Assembly: GCA_023954375.1 (NCBI GenBank)
Contig: JAMLIC010000001.1
Span: forward strand, 532,130 to 596,129
Length of the DNA: 64,000 nt
DNA from: Planctomycetota bacterium
Lineage (GTDB): Bacteria > Planctomycetota > J058
Direction: 5' to 3'
The notes beneath the pieces are model-generated. The model searched no databases. It had not been told where the DNA came from and saw nothing but the letters and a program-made list of their open reading frames with translations. Position 1 is the first letter of the stretch; each line of letters opens with the position of its first letter. Below are positions 50,696 to 59,600 of the stretch, one piece after another. A program made the translations under genes and the position numbers.

Positions 50696-53600
50696 ATGCG
50701 AGTCTCTGCATGGTTGGTCGCCGGACTGGTCCTGGCGACCCAGGCGAGCGCGGCGGCGGCCGACGAGGCGCGCCTCGTCGAGCTCGTCGCGCGCCGCACC
50801 TTCGCGCCGGGTAAGCACCATGTTTCGGTGCAGGCGCCGCAGGCGCCCGGCGCCGTCTACTTCCTCACCGTCGAGCGCGACGGCGCGATCGGCAAGGTCG
50901 AGGTCAACGGGAAGGCGGTCGTCGAGCCCAAGGACCTGGTGATCCCGGGCGGGCGGCTCCGGCGGGTCCAGGTCCCGCTCCAGGCCCAGAACACGCTCCG
51001 CGTGACCGTCGTCGGTGTGCGCGGCCTGACGCTCGCCGTCCACGGCGTCGTCCCGGCGGGCGCGCTGCCGCCGGGCGCGGGGCGGCCGGTCGCGTTCGCC
51101 ACCCTCCACCAGGAGACGTTCCAGGGCCAGCTCCCGCCGCGCGTCCACCGCGTGGTCGTCGCCGCGCCGACGACCGAGGGGCTGTTCACCCTGCGCGCGG
51201 CGCCGGCCGGCGGACCAGCGCCGCTCGTCACGGTGGTCTCGTGGAACGCGGAGCCCGTGCTCGGCGTCGCGCCCCTCGTCCCCGGCCACGCCACGGCGGA
51301 GAGCGCGGTCGTGGTCCGCGAGCAGAACGTGCTCGAGGTCGCGCACCTCGGCCTCCCGGGCAGCCGCGTCACCGTGACCCTCTCGGGCTGGCTCGTCGAC
51401 GAGGCGCCGCCCACCGTCGCGTGGGCGCCCCTGACACCCCCGCTCGGGCCGACCACGCCGCTGGTCGCCACCTACGCCGACGCCGTCTCGGGGGTGGCCG
51501 CGGACGGCGTGCGGGTCCTCCTCGACGGCGCGCAGGACGTGACGGCGGCCTTCACCGTGGGCCCGGCGCAGGCGACCTCCACCCTCGCCGCCCTCCAGGC
51601 GCTCGCGCCGGCGGCCGTGTCGGGCGAGCACACGCTGACCGTCCTGGTCACCGACCGCGTGGGCCTCACGGGCGAGGCCACGCTCGCCCTGAGCCTCGGC
51701 GGGGGCGCCCCGCCGGTGATCACGACGCCCGGCGACCTGGTCGTCGAGCAGACCTCGCCCGGGGGCGCCGTGGTCGACTTCACCGTGACGGCGACCGACG
51801 ACGACGACCCGGCGCCGGTCGTCGAGTGCGTCCCGCCCTCGGGTAGCCTCTTCCCGCCCGGCACGACGACGGTCACGTGCACGGCGCGCGACGCCGCCGG
51901 CAACGCGAGCCAGGCGACCTTCGACGTCACGGTCGCCGACACGCAGCCGCCCAGCCTGAGCCTCGCGCCGGCCGACGGGGCGCTGGTCTTCGTCGACCGC
52001 GTGGAGGTCACGGTCACGTTCAGCGACGGAGGCTCGGGCGTGGCGCCCGGGTCGATCGTGGCCCGCCTCGACGGGGCGCCGCTGGCCCTGGCCGTCGGCG
52101 ACGGGGTGGCCACCGCCACGACGGGGCCGCTCGCCGCGGGCGCCCACGTGCTGGAGGTCACGCTCGCCGACCACGCGGGCAACGCCGCCGGCGCCACGAG
52201 CACCTTCGAGGTGTCGCTGCCCGAGCTCGTGGCGGTCGCGGCCCTCGACCTCCCGCCGGCGCGCGCCGGCGGCGGCTCGTCCCGGGCGACGCTCCTCCTG
52301 TCGAACGCCTCGGACCGCGCGCCGCTGCACGTCCGCGCGGCGACGCTCACGGGGCCGTTCACGCTCGACCCGCCCCTGCCGCCGGCGGGGCTGATCGTGC
52401 TCCCCGGCGCCATGACGTCGCTCGTCGTGCGCTTCTCGCCCGAGGCGCTCGGCCCCGCCGAAGGCGCCCTCGAGCTGGCCTCGAACGACCCGGCGCGGCC
52501 CGTGCACGCGGTCGCCCTCTCGGGCGAGGGCACGCGCGGGGCCGTCGAGCTCTCGCTGGACCCGGGCCCGCCCGACGCGCTCGCCGCCGGCTCGGCGCAC
52601 CGCGTCCGGGTGCGAGCGGTCGACGCCGCGGGCGCCACGGACGCCGGGCTGCGCGGGCTGATCGAGCTGCGGACCACGCCGGCCGGCTCCCCGCTCGACG
52701 GCGCGCTCCTCCTCCTCGACGAGGCCGCGCAGGGGCTCGCCGCGACGCCGCCGCTGCCGCTGTTCGCGGCGGCGGGGCCGGCCACGATCACGGCCCACCT
52801 CGTGGACGGCGCGGACGCCTTCGAGCTCGGCGCCCTGGCGGTGGAGGTCGTGGGCGCCGAGCGCGGCCGCGTCGTCGTTGCGCTCGACCCGGGGACCTAC
52901 ACGCCGGGCCAGACGCTCACGGCGCGGGTGTTCGTCGACATGGGGCCGGGGACCGCCGTCGCGGACGCGCTGGGCGCCTACGACGTGCGGCTGCTCTTCG
53001 ACGCGCGCCGCTTCGAGGTCGAGCGCGTGCTGCCGGGGCCCTCCGGCCACGCGCCGCCCATGTTCGTGCTGCCGGGCTCGGTGCGGCTCATGGGCCTCAA
53101 CGACGTGGGCGCCCTGACGGCGCCCGCGGGGCCGAGCCCGCTCGCGGTCGGCGTCCAGGAGCTGGCGCGCGTCGAGCTGCGCGTGCGCGAGCGCGCGCCG
53201 CGCGGCGACGCCTCTTTCGCGGTGACGGTCGACGCCCTGACCACGGCCGCGCCCGCCGCCGAGGGCTCGCTCGCCCTCACGCCGGCCGGGGCGCCGGGGC
53301 CGCGGCCGGGCGAGGTCGAGGGGCAGGTCACGGTCGAGAGCGACCGCGAGCCGCCCTCGACGCTCGCGCTCCTGGGGACGCTCCCGCGCGACGGCGAGGG
53401 GCTCGTCGACGCGGTGCAGCGGGTCGAGGTCGTCCGCGCCGTGCTCTCCGAGGCGCTCGACCCCGCCACGCTCGAGGGCGTGACGCTTACCCTGGACAGC
53501 GCCCCCGTCCCCGGCGCAGCGCAGCTCGGCGAGCGCCCGGGGGAGGTCGTGTTCGTGCCGGCGGGCCCCCTCGGGCCCGGCGACTACACCCTGCACCTCC

Positions 53601-56600
53601 CGGCCGAGCTGGCGAGCGCCGGAGGCGCCCCCCTCGGCGCGTCGCGCGCGTCGACCTTCCGGGTGGGGCCGGTCGACGATCCCCACCCGGCCGACCTCGA
53701 CCGCGACGGCGAGATCGCGATCCTCGACGTCCAGGCGCGCCGCGACGTCGTGACCGGTCGCACGCCCGGCTCGGTCCCCGACTTCCCGCCGCTGTTCCTC
53801 GAGGGCGTGGGCGACCTCCTCCTGCGCGAGGGCGACGTCCGCACGATCCGGGTCCGCGTCGTCGACCTCGACGGGGACCTCGTCGTCCTCCCGCCCGAGG
53901 GACTCCCGGACTTCGTCCATCTGGTCCGCGTGACGGACGAGCTGTTCGAGCTGACGATCGCGCCGCCGCTGGGCGGGAGCGGCGGCGTCGTGGACCTGTC
54001 GGCGCTCGGCGGCGGGGCGACGACGGGCGGTCAGCTCAATATCACGCTCGAGCGCGTGAACACACCGCCCCAGCTCGTGCTCGTCGAGCCCCGCGCGCTC
54101 CCGCTCGTGGTCCTCGAGGGCGAGCGGCTCGAGCTCGTGTTCGAGGCGCTCGATCCCGACCTCCTTCACCCCACCGCCCCCGACCACGTGACCTTCGCGC
54201 TGGTCAGCCCGCCGATCTCGAACCTGCGCCCGCTCGTCGTCTCCGGGCCGCGCGGGGAGCGGGCCACGCTCGCCTTCGAGCCGGACTTCACGCAGGCGGG
54301 CGAGCACCGGGTCGAGGTGGCGGTCACGGACTCCCAGGGCGAGCGGGCCACGCTCGTCGCCCTGATCGAAGTGCGCGACGTCAATCGCCCGCCGGAGCTC
54401 TCGGCGATCGCGCCGGTCGAGGAGGACCTCTTCGTCGGGCCCGGCGACCAGGTGACGCTCGACTTCGTCGCCGTCGACCCCGACGGCGACGACGAGCTGA
54501 CGGTCGTGCTCATGGGCAACGGCGCCGACCTGCTGGCCGCCGAGGTCGCGCGCCGGCGGGTGCGGATCGACGGTCAGCAGCAGGCGCCCGGGCGCCTGAC
54601 GCTCCAGCTCACGGTCCTGGCGCCTCTCCCCTCCGAGGGGGTGACCCTGTCGGCGATCGCCACGGACGGGCAGCGCTGGAGCGAGCCAGCCTCGCGCAGC
54701 CTGTGGCCGCCGCTGACGGTGTCCTCCGTCTCGGGCTTCGCCGGCGTGGTGCCGGTCGGGCTGGCCCCCCTGGCCGACGATCGCAGCGCCAGCCGACCTT
54801 TCACCGTGACCGCGCCGTTGGCGAGGTTCACGATCGGACGCGACACGGAGTTCCCGGACAAGGTGTGGCTGGAGCGCGACGGCGCCCCTGCGCCGAACGT
54901 CGAGCGGATCGTCTGGACCGTCCGCGACTTCCTGGGGACCACGCTCGAGGTCGACTCGATCCACTTCACGGAGCGACTGTCCTTCGCGGCCGGGACGGCG
55001 GACGGGTACGTGCTCGCCGCGGAGGTCCTGGTCCAGGGTCAACCCTTCGTGCGCAGGGTGCCCCTGTCGCTCGTCGAGGAGCCGTTCTGGAGCCGCAAGA
55101 CCCTCGGAATGAACGGCGAGGACGGAGCGCCACCGAGCTTCCGAGGCACCTACGCGCTGGACATTGCCAGGGTCACGACGGTGACCGTTCCTCTCGAAGG
55201 AACCTATCGGCTCGAGGGCAAGGTCGTCGTGTGGAGAGGAGCTTCAGACTCCGCGGCGATTCCCACCTGCTCCACCGTCGTCGTCCGCGTCGCGGGCGAG
55301 ACGGCCTTCAGCGACGGCGGCTTCCGGCTGGACGAGCCCGTTCCAGACGGTTGGACGTCGGGTGTCGCAGGGCTGTGGTGGATCGAGAGGTCCGTCGTCC
55401 ACGAGCTCTACCTGACGGCGGGCACTCATCAGCTCGAGATCCTCGCCAACGGCACGGTCGAACGCACCGACTCGTCCCACGGCGCCAGCATGGGCGTCGG
55501 GCTCATAGGCCAGCACGAGATTCCCGTGACCGGAGTCCTCGCATCCTTCCTCGGTGCGACGCTGGCGGCGCCCCCGCCCACGGTGACCCTCGTGAGCACG
55601 ACGAACGTGGCGCCCGGCGACCACTACCTTCGCGCCCGGCTGCGCGTCACCCGCCCGCACCTGGTGCGCCAACTCCGGGTCATGCCCTGGCCACATGAAC
55701 AACCGACCGGCCGGATCGACGACGTGCGCGTCGTCGAGCCGAGGCCCGACGATCCGCGCGAGCCGATCGAGGTGGACGTGCTCCTCGGGCTCCTGGCAGA
55801 CGAGCTCCGGATCGTCGGTGTGTATGTGCTCGGGTCTGGAGAGGACGCGATCACGACCCCTGAGGTGGTCGTTGCTACGCCGCGTGACGGCGGCTCGTTC
55901 ACGGCGCCTGGGCTCTTCCGTGTCCGCGCGGTTGGCGACGGCCCGGTGACCCTGGAACGAATGTTCGTTCCCTCGGCCCCGCTGCTCCCGGAGGGCGCAC
56001 GGGCGGAGGACCAGTCGCTCGGCCCCGACAACCCGTACGCCCTGTACTTCGCCTTCGGGGCCGGCCTCCCGCCGGACGACGAGGAGGTCCGGGCGAGCGT
56101 CCTGCTCCCGGGCGGCGGCGGGGGAGGCGGCGACGGCGGCGAGGACGAAGGCGAGGACGAAGGCGGCTGGGAGTTCGAGTTCGAGCTCGAGTCGGTCGGA
56201 GGGTTTGGTTCCTTGTTCTCGGCGTTCTCCTCCGCGTCGAAGTCCCCGCTCCAGACGCTGCCGGTCGTCGCCGCGGACCAGAGCGCCCTGGCGCAGCACC
56301 TGGGCCACGTGCCTCCCCTCGACGACTGGTCGGGCGACGGGACCGGGACGATCCACTACCGCCTCTCGAAGCCGATCTTCTTCGTCTTCCGTGCCCAAGC
56401 GGCGGGCGCCGTGCACCCGGTGCAGGTGCTCGAAGACCGGATCGTGGTCTCCGTCGGCGTCCAGCAGGGGCTCGGCGCCGAGGGCGCCCCGAGGCCGCGT
56501 GTCTTTCCGCTCCCCGGGCCCGTCGCGGAGCGCTTCGAGGCGGAGCTGCGCGCCGGCCAGGCCAAGGCCAACCCCCACAGTCGCTCGACGGCCGACCTCT

Positions 56601-59600
56601 TCACGGCCGGCCTGCTCCACCTCTTACCGGACCACGAGACCGGCGCCGTGGAGCCAAGGGAACCACTGGACGCCTCGCGCGTCGGCTGCGACAGCGTCAT
56701 CCAGTGCTGGTTCCCCCTCGACCACGACCGGACCGGCTACACGCTCTACCTCGACCGAGGCGACGAGGAGCCGCTGGTGCCGCTCCCTCCGGGCAGCGAC
56801 TGGCACCCATGGCGGCTCGAGTACCACGTCCACGAGTTGATCGCGGCGCTCCCGGACGCCCTGACCCCGGGCCGGCACCGCGTCGCGCTCTACCGCACGC
56901 TCGCCGACCCGAGCCACCCGCCTCCGGACCGGGTGCCGCTCCTCGAGGCCACGTTCGATCTGATAGTCAGCCAGCGGGCGCTGGTGTTCAAGACGGACAT
57001 CAACCACCCCGCGCCGAAGCACTGCGACGGCGCCGAGCCCGGCGACCCCGGCCAACTCGAGGTCGTGCAGGGCGACGTGCCCTTCGACGACGGGGACTCG
57101 CCCGCGACCGCGAGGGCCGGCGGCAGCGTGCTGCTCGCCACGGGCGAGGAGCTCCTCGAGCGCGTCGACCTGCATCTCCCCGGGGTCGGCATGGACTTCG
57201 TGTTCAGGCGGACCTACCGCTCGAAGGTCAAGTACCTGGGCCCGCTCGGTCACGGCTGGGACTTCAACTGGGACGACGGGCTGGTCTTCGATTGGCTCGG
57301 CAACGTCACGCGCCAGAACGGCCGCGGCCGGCCGGTCGAATGGAAGAAGAAGCTCGTCGCTGGGACATACGAGACGCCCCCCGGCCACTTCTCGACCCTG
57401 GCCCGTGTCGACACGCTCTACGTCCTCACCGAACCAGACGGGACGCGGCGGGTGTACGACCCGCAAGGCCGCCTGATCGAGATCGCCGACCGCAACACCA
57501 ACCGTATGCACCTCGAGCGTGACCCCGAGACCGGCAACATTCGTCGCGTGATCGACACGACCGGCCGGGCGATCACGTTCACGTACGAGCAGAGGCTCGA
57601 CCCGGACCAGCAGGTGCTCAAGTGGCGCCTGCGCAAGCTCACCGACTACAAGAACCGCGTCGTGGAGTACGTGTACGACGCGGCCTGGAACCTGATCCAG
57701 GTGAAGGCGCCCCTCGGACGCAGCGAGCGCTACGAGTACATGTCGAGCTCCGACGAGGACCTGAACCACAACCTGACCGCGGTCTTCGGTCCGCTCAGCG
57801 ACTCCGTGCCCAAGCAGCGACTGGTGTATGGGGTGTTACGCGCAGAGCCGCTCACCTTCGACCGCGTGATCCGCGAGGTGGACGCCAATGGTGGCGTGCG
57901 GACGTTCAAGTACTCGGCGGAAGACGGCCTGCTCCTGGTGACCGTGACGGAGCCCAACGGCGTCGTGCACGATCATCTGATCGACGCCGACCCCACGCCG
58001 CCGCCCGAGAACCCGCCCGTGCGCACGAACCACGAGCTGCGGTCGCGGGTCTGGACCCGCAGGGGTCAGAAACAGCCGGAACTCCGCCCGGGCGAGCCCG
58101 ACTACTACGAGACGCGGACCCACTACGATGGGGACGGTCGGTTGTTCGAGCGGGTGCTGCCGGCAGGCAACCGTGAGATCTACGCGTACGAGGCGGGTGC
58201 TCGCGCCCGGGAGCGCAACGTCATCACGGTCACTCGCCGCGCCGCCGGCGGAGCGCAGCTCGTCACGCGGTACACGTACGAGGCGCGCTTCAACCAGCTG
58301 GCCTCGGTGACCGACCCGCGCGGCACGGCCCCCGGCTACACGCCGCCGCTGCCCGCCGCCGCCGTGTCCAAGCGCTACACGACGACGTTCACCTACGACG
58401 AGCGGGGGAACCTGGAGCGCGTCGACCACCCCGTCGTGCACCTGGAGCCGAAGGTCGGGGCCCCGCCGCAGACCCAGACCGTCACGACGCGGTTCACCCG
58501 GAACGTCCACGGCCAGGTCGTGGACGCGACCAATCCCGAGGGCGTGGTCACCCGCCACGAGTACGACGCTCGTGGCTACCTCAGAACCACGACGGTCGAC
58601 CCGGGCGGCCTGAACCTGCGCACGGAGTTCACGCGAGACGACGTGGGCAACGTGATCGCGGTCAAGGACCCGGGCGGCACGACCACCACGTTCGAGGTCG
58701 ACGACCTGAACCGCGTGACGAGGGTCGTGCGGGACTCGGGCGGCGCGAACCTCGAGACGCGGTACGTCCACGACGCCGAGGGCCGCGTGACGAGCGTGTT
58801 CGAGGAGGCGCCGGTCGGTCCGGGCATGGCGCGCAGCGAGCTCGAGCACGAACTCGGCTACGATCTCCTGGGCAATCTGCGCACGCGCGTCCTGGACGTG
58901 GGCGACGGGACCCGGCAGACGTGGACGTACGAGTACGACCGGAGCAACCACCTGGTGCTCGTGACCTCGCCCCTGGGCCACAAGACGCGCACGCAGTACG
59001 ACGAGCGCGACCTCCTCTTCAAGGTCACGCGCGGCGAGGGCACCGGCGTGGCCTCGACGGTGACGATCGACTACGACCTGAACGGCAACCGGCGCTGGGT
59101 CAGGGATGGCGAGCAGAGGGCTACCCAGTTCATCTACGATTCGCTGGATCGTCTGACTGGGGTCCAGGACGCCGCGGGCACGAGCACGATCCTGGACCTC
59201 GACCCGGCGGGCAACGTGGTCGCGACCACGGTCACGGGGCGGCCGGGGCCGGGCGCCACGCCAGGGGTCCTCTCGCACGTGCTCGTCGACCACGACGAGC
59301 TGGGCCGACCGTTCCGCGCGACCCAGTACCTGTTCGGCGGGGGCGACGTCGTGGCGCGCGTGATCGCGCGCACGGCGTACGACAGGGCCTCGCGCCCGAC
59401 CGAGACGAGTGTGACGGAGGCGCTGGGCGCGACGTCCGGCCCCGAGGTCCTGCGCCGCCGCACCGAGGTCACGTACGACAGGGCGAGCCGCCCGACGCGG
59501 ACCGCCGACGACGCGGCGAACCTCGTCGAGCGGAAGTACGACCCGAACGGCAACGTGACCGAGGAGACGGTCACAGAGGTCGCCCCCGGCACGCCGCCAG

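Noticed and set aside
50633..55042. A very long open frame on the minus strand opposite the giant YD-repeat gene
   Set aside because: It is a by-product of high GC content: composition is Arg/Gly/Ala/Glu noise with no recognisable domain, and the opposite strand holds a clear modular protein.
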